Shown here: positions 25,946 through 36,507 of the stretch, piece after piece
Numbering within the stretch: the stretch's first letter is position 1
Layout of the letters: the number at the start of each line of letters is the position of its first letter
Assembly (NCBI RefSeq): GCF_037203705.1
Contig: NZ_JBBCAT010000003.1
Location: 496,001-560,000, forward strand
Direction of reading: 5' to 3'
Length of the DNA stretch: 64,000 nucleotides
From: Prosthecomicrobium sp. N25
GTDB lineage: Bacteria; Pseudomonadota; Alphaproteobacteria; Rhizobiales; Ancalomicrobiaceae
Program-made: the position numbers and the translations under genes
Notes under the pieces: model-generated
Database searches by the model: none
The model's input: the letters and a program-made list of their open reading frames with translations, nothing else
What the model was told of the DNA's origin: nothing

Positions 25946-27106
25946 ATGACCCTGCGCGCCAACTGGAACTACCCCACCGCCGTCCGCTTCGGCGCCGGCC
26001 GCGTCGCCGAGCTTCCCGACGCCCTCGCGATCGCCGGCATCGAGCGCCCCCTGCTGGTGACCGACCCGGGGATCACGAAGCTGCCGATGCTCGACGCGGT
26101 GCTGACCATCCTGAAGGAGGCCGGCAAGCCCGCCGCCGTCTTCTCGGACGTCAAGCCGAACCCGATCGAATCGAACGTCGCCGCCGGCGTCGCCGCCTAC
26201 AAGGCCGGCGGCCACGACGGCGTGGTCGCGCTCGGCGGCGGCTCGGCCCTCGACGCCGGCAAGGTGGTCGCCTTCATGACCGGCCAGAAGCGCCCGATGT
26301 GGGACTTCGAGGACATCGGCGACTGGTGGACCCGCGCCGACCCGGCCGGCATCGCCCCCGTAATCGCGGTGCCGACCACCGCCGGCACCGGCTCGGAGGT
26401 CGGCCGCGCGGGCGTGATCACGAACGAGAAGACCCACACCAAGAAGGTCATCTTCCACCCGAAGATGATGCCCGTGGTGACGATCTGCGACCCGGAACTG
26501 ACCCTCGGCCTGCCCCCCTTCCTGACCGCCGGCACCGGCATGGACGCGCTCGCCCACTGCTTCGAGGCCTACTGCGCGCCCGGCTACCACCCCATGGCCG
26601 AGGGCATCGCGGTGGAGGGCATGCGGCTCGTCAAGGACTTCCTGCCGCGCGCCGTCCGGGACGGCTCCGACATCGAGGCCCGCGCCCACATGATGTCCGC
26701 CGCCGCCATGGGCGCGACCGCCTTCCAGAAGGGCCTCGGCGCCATCCACGCCATGTCGCACCCGGTCGGCGCCCTCTACGACACCCACCACGGCATGACC
26801 AACGCGGTCTTCATGCCCTACGTGATGGCCTTCAACAGGAAGGCGATCTCGGACAAGATGGAGCGGCTGGCCGCCTGGCTCGGCCTGAAGAAGCGCAACT
26901 ACAAGGGCGTGCTCCACTGGGTCCTGGAGCTCCGCGAGGAGATCGGCGTGCCGCACACGCTCGAAGCCTTCAAGGTCGACGACGGCAGGCTCGACCAGAT
27001 CGCCCGCATGGCGGTGGTCGACCCGACCGCCGGCGGCAACCCGGTCAAGCTGACCAAGGGCGGCGCCAAGAAGATCTTCCGCCACGCCCTGGAGGGCAAG
27101 GTCTGA
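25946..27106 (+). CDS. Iron-containing alcohol dehydrogenase
   Basis: A 386-residue group III alcohol dehydrogenase. The NAD-binding GGGSALDAGK lies at 97-106. The metal ligands line up with those of FucO: Asp200, His204, His268 and His282, in the segments GTGMDALAHCFEAY and GAIHAMSHPVGALYDTHHG. It should interconvert an alcohol and an aldehyde, passing the product to the aldehyde dehydrogenase encoded 79 bp upstream. The ATG start gives the normal family length. Substrate unknown. Confidence 0.93.
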   Translation: MTLRANWNYPTAVRFGAGRVAELPDALAIAGIERPLLVTDPGITKLPMLDAVLTILKEAGKPAAVFSDVKPNPIESNVAAGVAAYKAGGHDGVVALGGGSALDAGKVVAFMTGQKRPMWDFEDIGDWWTRADPAGIAPVIAVPTTAGTGSEVGRAGVITNEKTHTKKVIFHPKMMPVVTICDPELTLGLPPFLTAGTGMDALAHCFEAYCAPGYHPMAEGIAVEGMRLVKDFLPRAVRDGSDIEARAHMMSAAAMGATAFQKGLGAIHAMSHPVGALYDTHHGMTNAVFMPYVMAFNRKAISDKMERLAAWLGLKKRNYKGVLHWVLELREEIGVPHTLEAFKVDDGRLDQIARMAVVDPTAGGNPVKLTKGGAKKIFRHALEGKV

Positions 27107-27167
27107 TGCCGGCCGCCCTCCCCGCGCCGACCGGCCGTCCGCCGGCCCGGGCGGGGAGGCCGCCCCC

Positions 27168-28064
27168 ATGAGCCCGGCCCCGGCCGACACCGCGGCCGCC
27201 GAGGCCGCCGCGCTGCCCTGCTGGTCGGGACCGGTCGATCCGCGGCCGCTCGAGGGCGGCATCACCAACACCAATTTCGTCGTCGAGGACGCCGGCCGGC
27301 GCTACGTCGTCCGCATCGGCGGCGACATCCCGGTCCACGGCATCCTGCGTTCCAACGAGCGGGCAGCGAGCCGCGCCGCCCACGCCGCCGGCGTCTCGCC
27401 GCGCGTCGTCCACGCCCGGCCGGGCGCCCTCGTCATCGACTTCGTCGAGGGCCGCACCCTGACGGCCGCCGACGTCGCCGATCCGGCCTATCTCGACCGC
27501 CTCGTCGACCTCGTCCGCCGCGCCCACCAGGAGATCCCGCGCCACCTGCGCGGCCCGGCGCCGCTCTTCTGGGTCTTCCACGTGGTCAGCGACTACGTGC
27601 ACACGCTGAACGAGGCCGGGTCGCCGCACGCTCCCGCCCTGCCCCGCCTCGCCGAGGCCGCCCGCCGCCTGCACAAGGGCGTCGGGCCCATCGACCTCGT
27701 CTTCGGCCACAACGACCTGCTGCCCGCCAACCTGATCGACGACGGCCGCCGCCTCTGGCTGGTCGACTGGGACTATGCCGGGTTCAATTCCCCCCTCTTC
27801 GACCTCGGCGGCCTGGCCTCCAACGCCGGGATGCCGCCCGCGCTGCGGGACGCCCTCGTCGAGGCCTATTTCGAACGCCCCCTCGTCGACGAGCTCCGCC
27901 GGCGCTTCCTCGCCATGACGGCCGCCTCGCTGCTCAGGGAGACGCTGTGGAGCATGGTCTCGGAGATCCACAGCCGGATCGCCTTCGACTACGCCGCCTA
28001 CACGGCCGAGAACCTCGCCCGCTTCGAGGCTGCCCTCGCCGACTTCGAAGCCACGGAGCGCTGA
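27168..28064 (+). CDS. Choline/ethanolamine kinase-like phosphotransferase (APH fold)
   Basis: The 298-residue protein has the aminoglycoside phosphotransferase/choline kinase fold: a nucleotide loop with GGITNTNFVV (30-39), the catalytic GHNDLLPANLI (180-190) and the metal site LVDWDYAG (198-205). It is likely to phosphorylate an amino alcohol such as choline or ethanolamine, and DWDYAG is typical of that group. Its stop codon is one base before the next ATG, so it is co-expressed with the flavoprotein. Why a kinase belongs in an oxidative pathway is not clear. Confidence 0.82.
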   Translation: MSPAPADTAAAEAAALPCWSGPVDPRPLEGGITNTNFVVEDAGRRYVVRIGGDIPVHGILRSNERAASRAAHAAGVSPRVVHARPGALVIDFVEGRTLTAADVADPAYLDRLVDLVRRAHQEIPRHLRGPAPLFWVFHVVSDYVHTLNEAGSPHAPALPRLAEAARRLHKGVGPIDLVFGHNDLLPANLIDDGRRLWLVDWDYAGFNSPLFDLGGLASNAGMPPALRDALVEAYFERPLVDELRRRFLAMTAASLLRETLWSMVSEIHSRIAFDYAAYTAENLARFEAALADFEATER

Positions 28065-28065
28065 G

Positions 28066-30513
28066 ATGACCGACCTGCCCGCGAGCGCCCGCATCGTCAT
28101 CGTCGGCGGCGGCATCGTCGGTTGCTCGACCGCGCTCCACCTCGGCCGCATGGGCCTCACCGACGTCGTCCTTCTGGAGCGCGGCCGGCTCACCTCGGGC
28201 TCGACCTGGCACGCCGCCGGTCTCGTCGGCCAGCTCCGGACATCGGCCAACATCACACGCCTGCTCGGCTACTCGGTCGACCTCTACGACCGCCTGGAGG
28301 CCGAGACCGGCCAGGCGACCGGCTGGAAGCGCAACGGCGGCCTCCGCCTCGCCTGCCGCCCGGAGCGGATGATCGAAGTGAAGCGCCAGGCGACCACCGC
28401 CCGCTCCTTCGGCCTCGAGATGCACGTGCTGTCTCCCCGGGAGGCGAAGGACCTCTGGCCGCTCATGCAGGTCGACGACGTGGTCGGCGCCGCCTTCCTG
28501 CCGACCGACGGCCAGGCCTCCCCCTCCGACATCGCCGCGGCGCTCGCCAAGGGCGCCCGCAGGACCGGCGTCGCCATCCGGGAGGGCGTCGCCGTGACCG
28601 GCATCGCGGTCGAGGACGGCCGCGTCCGCGCCGTCGAGACCGACCAAGGCCGCATCGCCTGCGAGAAGGTGGTGATCTGCGCGGGCCAGTGGTCGCGCGC
28701 GGTCGGCCGGATGGCGGGGGTCAACGTGCCCCTCGTCTCCATCCAGCACCAGTACGTGATCACGGACCGCATCGACGGCGTCACCCCGGACCTGCCCACG
28801 CTGCGCGACCCGGACCGTCTCACCTACTGGAAGGAGGAGGTCGGCGGCCTCGTCATGGGCGGCTACGAGCCGAACCCGAGGCTCTGGGACGTCGACCCGC
28901 CGCCGTCTCCCTTCGAGTTCCAGCTCCTTCAGCCCGACTGGGACCATTTCGAGCCGACCATGGAGCTCGCCCTCGGCCGCGTCCCGGCGCTCGCCGGGGC
29001 CGGCATCAAGGAAATGATCAACGGCCCGGAGAGCTTCACACCGGACGGCAACTTCATCCTCGGCGAGGCCCCGGAGGTGCGCGGCGTCTTCGTCGGCGCC
29101 GGCTTCAATGCCTTCGGCATCGCCTCGGGCGGCGGTGCCGGCATGGCGCTCGCCGAATGGATCGCGACCGGCGCCCCGCCATTCGACCTCTGGCCCGTCG
29201 ACATCCGGCGCTTCGGGCGCAACCACCATGACCTCGGCTGGCTCCGGACCCGGACCATGGAGGCCTACGCCCGCCACTACACCATGGCCTGGCCCTCCGA
29301 GGAGCCCGAGGCCGGCCGCCCGCTCCGCCGCTCGCCGCTCTACGACCGGCTCCGCTCCGCCGGCGCCTGCTTCGGCGAGAAGCTCGGCTGGGAGCGCCCC
29401 AACTGGTTCGCCGACCCCGCCGCCGGCGAGAGCCCGCGCGACGTCTACGCCTTCGATCGTCCGAACTGGTTCGCGGCCGTCGCCCGCGAGCACCGGGCCG
29501 CCCGCGAGGCCGCCGTCCTCTTCGACCAGACCTCCTTCGCCAAGTTCGAGCTCGTCGGCCGCGACGCCGAGGCCGCGCTCTCGTGGATCTGCGCCAACGA
29601 CGTCCGCAAGCCGCCGGGCCGCATCGTCTACACCCAGCTCCTCAACGCGCGCGGCGGCATCGAGGCGGACCTCACCGTCACCCGCCTCGCCCCGGACCGC
29701 ACCCTGATCGTCACCGGCACCGGCTTCGCCACCCACGACGCCCACTGGATCGCGACCAACATCCCGCCTGGCCTGGACGCCCGGCTGGTCGACACGACTT
29801 CGGCAACCGCCGTGCTGGTGTTGATGGGACCGAGGGCCCGCGCGATCCTGCAAGCCCTCACCCGCGACGACGTCTCCAACGCCGCCTTCCCCTTCGCCGC
29901 CGCCCGCCCGATCTCCGTGGCCGGCTGCCCGGTCCTCGCCCTCAGGGTCACGTATGTGGGCGAGCTCGGCTGGGAACTGCACGTGCCGGTCGAGTTCGCC
30001 GCGACCCTCTACGATGCCCTCATGGCCGCCGGCGCGCCGCAGGGCCTCCGCAACGCCGGCTACCGCGCCATCGAGACCCTGCGCCTGGAGAAGGGCTACC
30101 GCGCCTGGGGAGCGGAGATCGGGCCGGACCACTCGCCGCTCGTCGCCGGGCTCGCCGCCTTCGTGAAGCTGAAGACCGGCCTGCCCTTCCTCGGTCGGGA
30201 GGCCCTGGAGCACCAGGCCGCCGCCCCCCTGCCGCGGCTCCTTGCCGGCTTCTCGGCCGACCCCGCCGTCACCCTCCTGGGGCGCGAGACCATCTACCGG
30301 AACGGCGAGCGCGTCGGCTGGCTGGCGAGCGGCGGCCACGGCCACACGGTCGGCCGCGCGCTCGGCTACGGCTACGTCCGCCGGGAGGCCGGGGTCGACC
30401 GCGACTTCGTCCTGTCCGGCGCCTACGAGCTGGAGGTCGCCGGCGACCGCGTCCCCGCCACCGTGTTCCTGGACCCGCCCTGGGACCCCTCGGGCGCCCG
30501 CATCCGCGCCTGA
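28066..30513 (+). CDS. Dimethylglycine/sarcosine dehydrogenase-like FAD enzyme fused to a GcvT domain
   Basis: The 815-residue protein has an N-terminal FAD domain with IVIVGGGIVGCSTALHL (10-26) and His49 in STWHAAG, the position of covalent FAD attachment in this family. A linking FAO_M segment comes next (about 375-430), then a GcvT-like tetrahydrofolate-binding domain (about 440-790). Enzymes of this type oxidise N-methyl groups of dimethylglycine or sarcosine and pass the carbon to tetrahydrofolate. The start is one base after the kinase stop. The presence of this gene suggests that the cluster's substrate carries an N-methyl group or gives glycine derivatives. Confidence 0.9.
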   Translation: MTDLPASARIVIVGGGIVGCSTALHLGRMGLTDVVLLERGRLTSGSTWHAAGLVGQLRTSANITRLLGYSVDLYDRLEAETGQATGWKRNGGLRLACRPERMIEVKRQATTARSFGLEMHVLSPREAKDLWPLMQVDDVVGAAFLPTDGQASPSDIAAALAKGARRTGVAIREGVAVTGIAVEDGRVRAVETDQGRIACEKVVICAGQWSRAVGRMAGVNVPLVSIQHQYVITDRIDGVTPDLPTLRDPDRLTYWKEEVGGLVMGGYEPNPRLWDVDPPPSPFEFQLLQPDWDHFEPTMELALGRVPALAGAGIKEMINGPESFTPDGNFILGEAPEVRGVFVGAGFNAFGIASGGGAGMALAEWIATGAPPFDLWPVDIRRFGRNHHDLGWLRTRTMEAYARHYTMAWPSEEPEAGRPLRRSPLYDRLRSAGACFGEKLGWERPNWFADPAAGESPRDVYAFDRPNWFAAVAREHRAAREAAVLFDQTSFAKFELVGRDAEAALSWICANDVRKPPGRIVYTQLLNARGGIEADLTVTRLAPDRTLIVTGTGFATHDAHWIATNIPPGLDARLVDTTSATAVLVLMGPRARAILQALTRDDVSNAAFPFAAARPISVAGCPVLALRVTYVGELGWELHVPVEFAATLYDALMAAGAPQGLRNAGYRAIETLRLEKGYRAWGAEIGPDHSPLVAGLAAFVKLKTGLPFLGREALEHQAAAPLPRLLAGFSADPAVTLLGRETIYRNGERVGWLASGGHGHTVGRALGYGYVRREAGVDRDFVLSGAYELEVAGDRVPATVFLDPPWDPSGARIRA

Positions 30514-30818
30514 ACGCCCGGACGCCTGTTTCGAGCCGAAAGCAGTGCCGGCCCAGACAGAACCATTTTCTCCGATGATTGCCCTCAGCGGAACTGGAAT
30601 CCTGATATTCGGGCCTTGGTGAAATGACGACCGCCCCTGATCGGCATCTTTCCAGGCGTTTTTGCGCGAGTCCCCATTGCTTCGCTTGCCCTCTTCGGCT
30701 TTGATCGCCGGATCGCCCGCGGGACGCGCACAGATCCCGCGGCGGGCCGTTGCGGACGCTCGTCCGGCGGGGCCCGGCCCGGTCCCGGACGGCCCAGAAG
30801 AACAGGGAGAGTCGTTCC
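30514..30818. other. Intergenic region before the peptide-type ABC operon
   Basis: A 305-bp stretch with an A+T-richer part around 30560-30690. It may hold the promoter of the ABC operon. No gene, long repeat or clear hairpin was found. Confidence 0.4.
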
Positions 30819-32417
30819 ATGAATTTCGTCGGTAAAGCAGGTGTGCTCGCGCTCTTCGCGGCCGCCGCCCTCGGCGCCACCGCAGCCGGCGCCAAGACGC
30901 TGGTCTATTGCTCGGAAGGCAGCCCGGAGAACTTCACCCCGGCCCTGAACACCACGGGCACCTCCTTCGACGCGGCTCGCCCCGTCTACAACCAACTCGT
31001 CGAGTTCGAGCGCGGCACGACCACCGTCGTCCCCGGGCTCGCCGAGAAATGGTCCGTCTCGGAGGACGGCAAGATCATCACCTTCAACCTCCGCAAGGGC
31101 GTCAAATTCCATACGGGCGTCAACGGCTTCAAGCCGACCCGCGACTTCAACGCCGACGACGTCCTGTGGTCGTTCAATCGCCAATGGAAGGAGGATCACC
31201 CCTACCACAAGATCTCGGGCGGCAAGTACGACTACTTCGGCGACATGGACATGCCGACCTCGCTCGAGGCGATCGAGAAGAAGGACGACTACACCGTCGT
31301 CATGAAGCTCAAGGAGCCGAACGCGTCCATCATGGCGAATCTCGCCATGGACTTCGCCACGATCCATTCGGCCGAATACGCCGACATGCTGCAGAAGGCC
31401 GGCAAGCTCGAGCAGATCGACCAGTTCCCGGTCGGCACCGGCCCCTTCCAGTTCGTCAACTACCAGAAGGACGCGGTCATCCGCTACAAGGCCTTCGACG
31501 GCTACTTCGGCGGCAAGGCCAAGATCGACGACCTCGTCTACGCCATCACGCCGGATCCGACCGCCCGCCTCGCCAAGCTGAAGAAGGGCGAGTGCCACGT
31601 CATGATCGCCCCGCGCCCGGCCGATCTCGAGGAGATCAAGAAGGACGCGAACATCCAGCTCCTGAACCAGCCCGGCCTCAACATCGCCTACTGGGCTTTC
31701 AACGTGCAGAAGCCGCCCTTCGATAAGAAGGAGGTCCGCCAGGCCTTCAACATGGCGATCGACAAGGCGGCGATCATCCGCGACGTCTACCAGGGCGCCG
31801 GCCAGGCCGCCAAGAACCTGATCCCGCCGACCATCTGGTCCTACAACGACGCCGTGAAGGACTACCCCTACGATCCCGAGAAGGCCAAGGCCATGCTGGC
31901 CGCCGCCGGCGTCAAGGCGCCGCTCGAGATCGACCTGTGGTGGATGCCGGTCCAGCGTCCCTACAACCCGAACGCCAAGCGCATCGCCGAGATGATGCAG
32001 GCCGACCTCGCCAAGGTCGGGGTGAACGCCAAGCTCGTCTCCTACGAGTGGGGCGAGTACCGCAAGCGCCTGCAGCAGGGTGAGCACATGACCGGCCAGC
32101 TCGGCTGGACCGGCGACAACGGCGACCCGGACAACTTCTTCTTCCTGCTCGGCTGCACCGGTGCCCGTCCGGGCGGCCAGAACCTCTCCAAGTGGTGCAA
32201 CAAGGACTTCGAGGATCGCCTGATCAAGGCGCGCGCACTCAGCGACGTCAAGGAGCGGACGAAGCTCTACGAGGAGATGCAGGTCATCGCCAAGGAGGAG
32301 GCGCCCCAGTTCACCATTGCGCACTCGGTCGTCTACGAGCCGGTCCGCAAGGAGGTGAAGGGCTGGAAGATCTCGCCCTTCGGCCGCCACGAGTTCTACG
32401 GCGTCGAGATGCAGTGA
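30819..32417 (+). CDS. Periplasmic solute-binding protein, peptide/nickel (family 5) type
   Basis: The 532-residue protein has a signal peptide (about 1-26) and the family 5 binding-protein fold of DppA/OppA, with VPGLAEKWSVSEDGKIITFNLRKGVKFH and DVLWSFNR near the N-terminus. CTGARPGGQNLSKWCN near residue 450 contains two Cys that may form a disulfide. It captures peptides or other cationic solutes and delivers them to the adjacent permeases. ATG 30819 follows AACAGGGAGA. A hairpin after the stop may lower expression of the downstream permease genes. Confidence 0.93.
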   Translation: MNFVGKAGVLALFAAAALGATAAGAKTLVYCSEGSPENFTPALNTTGTSFDAARPVYNQLVEFERGTTTVVPGLAEKWSVSEDGKIITFNLRKGVKFHTGVNGFKPTRDFNADDVLWSFNRQWKEDHPYHKISGGKYDYFGDMDMPTSLEAIEKKDDYTVVMKLKEPNASIMANLAMDFATIHSAEYADMLQKAGKLEQIDQFPVGTGPFQFVNYQKDAVIRYKAFDGYFGGKAKIDDLVYAITPDPTARLAKLKKGECHVMIAPRPADLEEIKKDANIQLLNQPGLNIAYWAFNVQKPPFDKKEVRQAFNMAIDKAAIIRDVYQGAGQAAKNLIPPTIWSYNDAVKDYPYDPEKAKAMLAAAGVKAPLEIDLWWMPVQRPYNPNAKRIAEMMQADLAKVGVNAKLVSYEWGEYRKRLQQGEHMTGQLGWTGDNGDPDNFFFLLGCTGARPGGQNLSKWCNKDFEDRLIKARALSDVKERTKLYEEMQVIAKEEAPQFTIAHSVVYEPVRKEVKGWKISPFGRHEFYGVEMQ

Positions 32418-32442
32418 CGCATCCCGCGACCTGACGGACTTC

Positions 32443-32471
32443 GGCCGGCGGGGGCGACTCCGCCGGCCTTT
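32443..32471 (+). terminator. Attenuator hairpin after the binding-protein gene
   Basis: Arms GGCCGGCGG (32443-32451) and CCGCCGGCC (32460-32468) form a perfect 9-bp stem with an 8-base loop, followed by TTTCT. It lies between the binding-protein and permease genes, where partial termination commonly keeps binding protein in excess. Confidence 0.65.
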
Positions 32472-32495
32472 CTGCTAGACGGTAAGATCCCGCCC

Positions 32496-33509
32496 ATGAT
32501 CAAGTACCTCCTGCGCCGACTGGCGCTGACCCTGCCGACCTTCCTGGCGCTGATGTTCGTCACCTTCGTGATGATCCGGCTCGTGCCCGGCGACCCGGTC
32601 GAGGTCAGGCGCGGCGAGCGCGGCATCTCGCCCGAGCGGCTCGCACAGCTCCGCCACGAGATGGGCCTCGACCAGCCGGTCTGGAAGCAGTTCGGCGACT
32701 ATGTCTGGGGGCTCGTCCACGGCGACTTCGGCACCTCGCTCGTCACCTCCGAGAAGGTCCTGACCGAGTTCGCGACCCTCTTCCCGGCGACCGTCGAGCT
32801 CAGCCTCTGCGCCATGCTGTTCGCCGTGCTCCTCGGCGTGCCGGCCGGCGTCACCGCGGCGGTGAAGCGCGGCAAGCCCTTCGACCACACCGTCATGGGC
32901 GCCTCGGTGGTCGGCTTCTCGATGCCGATCTTCTGGTGGGGCCTCCTGCTCATCATGCTCGTCTCCGAGCGCTGGGGCCTCACCCCCGTCTCCGGCCGCA
33001 TCGACCCGATCAAGTTCTATTTCGAGCCCGTCACCGGCTTTATGCTGATCGACAGCCTGCTCTCCGACCAGGAGGGCGCCTTCCTGGATACACTTCACCA
33101 CCTGATCCTGCCGACCATCGTGCTCGGCACCATCCCGCTCGCCGTCATCGCCCGCATCACCCGCTCGTCCATGCTCGAGGTCCTCTCGGAGGACTACGTC
33201 CGCACGGCCCGCGCCAAGGGCCTCTCCCCCTTCCGCGTCATCGGCCTGCATGCGCTGCGCAACGCCATGATCCCGGTCGTGACCTCCATCGGCCTGCAGA
33301 TCGGCACGCTGCTCGCCGGCGCGGTGCTGACCGAGACGATCTTCTCCTGGCCCGGCATCGGCAAGTGGCTGATCGAATCGATCGCCCGGCGCGACTATCC
33401 GGCCCTGCAGGGCGGCATCATGCTGATCTCCTCGATCGTGATCATGGTCAATCTCCTGGTCGACCTTCTCTACGGCGCCATCAACCCGAGGCTCCGCCAT
33501 GCCCGCTGA
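32496..33509 (+). CDS. ABC transporter permease, DppB-like
   Basis: A 337-residue inner-membrane permease with six or seven transmembrane helices. The N-terminal helix reads LRRLALTLPTFLALMFVTFVMIRLVPGDP, typical of DppB/OppB. The EAA loop (EDYVRTARAKGLSPFRVIGLHALRN) that docks on the ATPase is at about 225-250. It pairs with the DppC-like protein encoded next, whose gene it overlaps by 11 bp. Confidence 0.94.
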   Translation: MIKYLLRRLALTLPTFLALMFVTFVMIRLVPGDPVEVRRGERGISPERLAQLRHEMGLDQPVWKQFGDYVWGLVHGDFGTSLVTSEKVLTEFATLFPATVELSLCAMLFAVLLGVPAGVTAAVKRGKPFDHTVMGASVVGFSMPIFWWGLLLIMLVSERWGLTPVSGRIDPIKFYFEPVTGFMLIDSLLSDQEGAFLDTLHHLILPTIVLGTIPLAVIARITRSSMLEVLSEDYVRTARAKGLSPFRVIGLHALRNAMIPVVTSIGLQIGTLLAGAVLTETIFSWPGIGKWLIESIARRDYPALQGGIMLISSIVIMVNLLVDLLYGAINPRLRHAR

Positions 33510-34413
33510 CGCGACCGCACCCGCCCCGGCGCTGACTGCCGGACCGGCGGCACAGACCCCCTTCGGCGCCTTCTGGTCGTCCTTCCGCGAGAACCGGGGC
33601 GCGGTGGCGGGCCTCGTGGTGCTGACGATCATCGCCCTGATGGCCGTCTTCGCCGACTGGATCGCGCCCTACTCGCCGATCGAGCAGTTTCGCGAATTCT
33701 CCAAGGCCCCGCCGGTCTGGGAGGACGGCGGCACCTGGCGTTTCGTCCTCGGCACCGACGCGCTCGGGCGCGACACGCTCTCCCGCCTGATCCACGGCGC
33801 GCGCATCTCCCTCTTCATCGGCCTCTCCGTGATGGTCGTCTCCGTCCTGGTCGGCGTCAGCCTCGGCCTCGTCGCCGCCTTCGCGGGCGGGCTCGTCGAC
33901 ACCGCCATCATGCGCGTGATGGACCTGATCATCGCCATCCCGAGCCTCGTCCTCTGCATCCTCGTGGTCGCGGTCCTCGGCCCCAGCCTGACCAACACCA
34001 TCTGGGCCGTCACCATCGTGTACCTGCCGCGCTATGTCCGCCTGGTGCGCGCCTCCGCGCTCTCCGAGATCGGCAAGGACTACGTCACCGCCGCCCGGGT
34101 GGTCGGCGTCGGCCGCCTGCGCCTGATGTTCGTGACGGTGCTGCCCAACTGTCTTGCGCCGCTCATCGTGCAGGCCGCCCTCGGCGTCTCCGACGCCATC
34201 CTGGAGGCCGCCGCCCTCGGCTTCCTCGGCCTCGGCGCCCAGCCGCCGACGCCGGAGTGGGGCTCCATGCTGGCCGACAGCCGCGAGTTCATCCGCTCCG
34301 ACCCCTGGATCGTCACGCTGCCCGGCCTCGCCATCCTGGTCACGGTCGTCTCCATCAACCTGATGGGCGACGGCCTGCGCGACGCGCTCGACCCGAAGCT
34401 GAAGAAGAGCTGA
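33499..34413 (+). CDS. ABC transporter permease, DppC-like
   Basis: A 304-residue inner-membrane permease with the DppC/OppC layout: a cytoplasmic N-terminus, a first helix, the conserved periplasmic [13 protein letters not shown]-type element (here [24 protein letters not shown]) and the EAA loop [22 protein letters not shown]. It forms the channel with the DppB-like subunit. The start codon lies inside the end of the upstream gene, so expression is coupled. Confidence 0.94.
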   Translation: MPADATAPAPALTAGPAAQTPFGAFWSSFRENRGAVAGLVVLTIIALMAVFADWIAPYSPIEQFREFSKAPPVWEDGGTWRFVLGTDALGRDTLSRLIHGARISLFIGLSVMVVSVLVGVSLGLVAAFAGGLVDTAIMRVMDLIIAIPSLVLCILVVAVLGPSLTNTIWAVTIVYLPRYVRLVRASALSEIGKDYVTAARVVGVGRLRLMFVTVLPNCLAPLIVQAALGVSDAILEAAALGFLGLGAQPPTPEWGSMLADSREFIRSDPWIVTLPGLAILVTVVSINLMGDGLRDALDPKLKKS

Positions 34414-34420
34414 GGCCCCC

Positions 34421-35442
34421 ATGCCCCTCCTCGACATCCGCAACCTGACCGTCGAGTTCGAGACCCGCGCCGGCCTCTTCAGGGCCGTCGACCGGGTGTC
34501 GCTCGCCGTCGACCCGCGGGAGATCGTCGCGATCGTCGGCGAATCCGGCTCGGGCAAGTCGGTAGCCATGCTGGCCGTCATGGGTCTCCTGCCCAGGACC
34601 GCCCGTGTGACCGCCGACCGCCTCGCCTTCGAGGGCCGCGACCTCCTCCGCATCACGCCCCGGGAGCGCCGCCGGCTGATCGGCAAGGACGTGGCGATGA
34701 TCTTCCAGGAGCCGATGACCTCGCTGAACCCGTGCTTCACGGTCGGCTTCCAGCTCGGCGAGTCCCTGAAGGAGCATCTCGGCCTCGACCGCGCCGCCCG
34801 CCGGGCCCGCGCCATCGATCTCCTCACCCAGGTCGGCATCCCCGAGCCGGAGCGCCGCCTCTCGGCCTTCCCGCACCAGCTCTCCGGCGGCATGAGCCAG
34901 CGCGTGATGATCGCCATCGCGATCGCGTGCCGGCCGAAGCTGCTCATCGCCGACGAGCCGACCACCGCGCTCGACGTGACCATCCAGGCCCAGATCCTCG
35001 ACCTCCTGGTCAAGCTCCGCAACGACACCGGCATGGGTCTCGTCCTCATCACCCACGACATGGGCGTGGTCGCCGAGACCTCCGAGCGCGTGATCGTCCA
35101 GTATGCCGGCCAGCAGGTCGAGGAGGCGACGACCCCGGCGCTCTTCGCCGACCCCCACCACCCCTACACCTCCGCCCTCCTCGCCGCGCTCCCCGAGCGC
35201 GCGACCGCCCGGCGCCTCCCCTCCATCCCCGGCATGGTCCCCGGCCAGTTCGACCGGCCCGCCGGCTGCCTCTTCTCGCCCCGCTGCGCCTTCGCGTTCG
35301 ACGCCTGCCGGACGGTGCCGCCCGCCAAGGCGGGGGCGGAGCTCGGCCGCGCGCTCTGCCACATCCCGCTCGTGGCCGGCCGGCCGACCCCTCGGAACCT
35401 GCCCCCGGGCGTTCCCGCCCCGGCCGGCCTGACGGAGCCCGC

Positions 35443-35446
<4 letters not shown>
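34421..35446 (+). CDS. ABC transporter ATP-binding protein, DppD-like
   Basis: A 341-residue ATPase with Walker A GESGSGKS (about 40-47), signature [12 protein letters not shown], Walker [13 protein letters not shown] and the H loop LITHDMG. The C-terminal oligopeptide/dipeptide extension has Cys residues ([15 protein letters not shown]), which in DppD/OppD proteins bind an iron-sulfur cluster. It starts seven bases after the DppC-like gene and overlaps the next gene by four. Confidence 0.95.
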
Positions 35447-36423
<977 letters not shown>

Positions 36424-36425
36424 AA

Positions 36426-36467
36426 CAGGTCCCGCTCGGAGGGATACATCCGAGCGACAACGACCTG
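36426..36467 (+). terminator. Two-part hairpin after the ABC operon
   Basis: An inner stem CGCTCGGA/TCCGAGCG (36433-36440, 36449-36456) with an 8-base loop lies inside an outer stem CAGGTC/GACCTG (36426-36431, 36462-36467). It starts three bases after the last ABC gene. There is no T run, so it may be an mRNA-stabilising or Rho-assisted element rather than a strong intrinsic terminator. Confidence 0.55.
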
Positions 36468-36507
36468 CTCCAACTCGAACTGCCCGCACGAGCAACACGG
36501 GACCGTC

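Noticed and set aside
36424-36507. Riboswitch before the decarboxylase gene
   Set aside because: The region has a simple nested hairpin directly after the ABC operon but no recognised aptamer pattern; a 3'-end element is the simpler reading.
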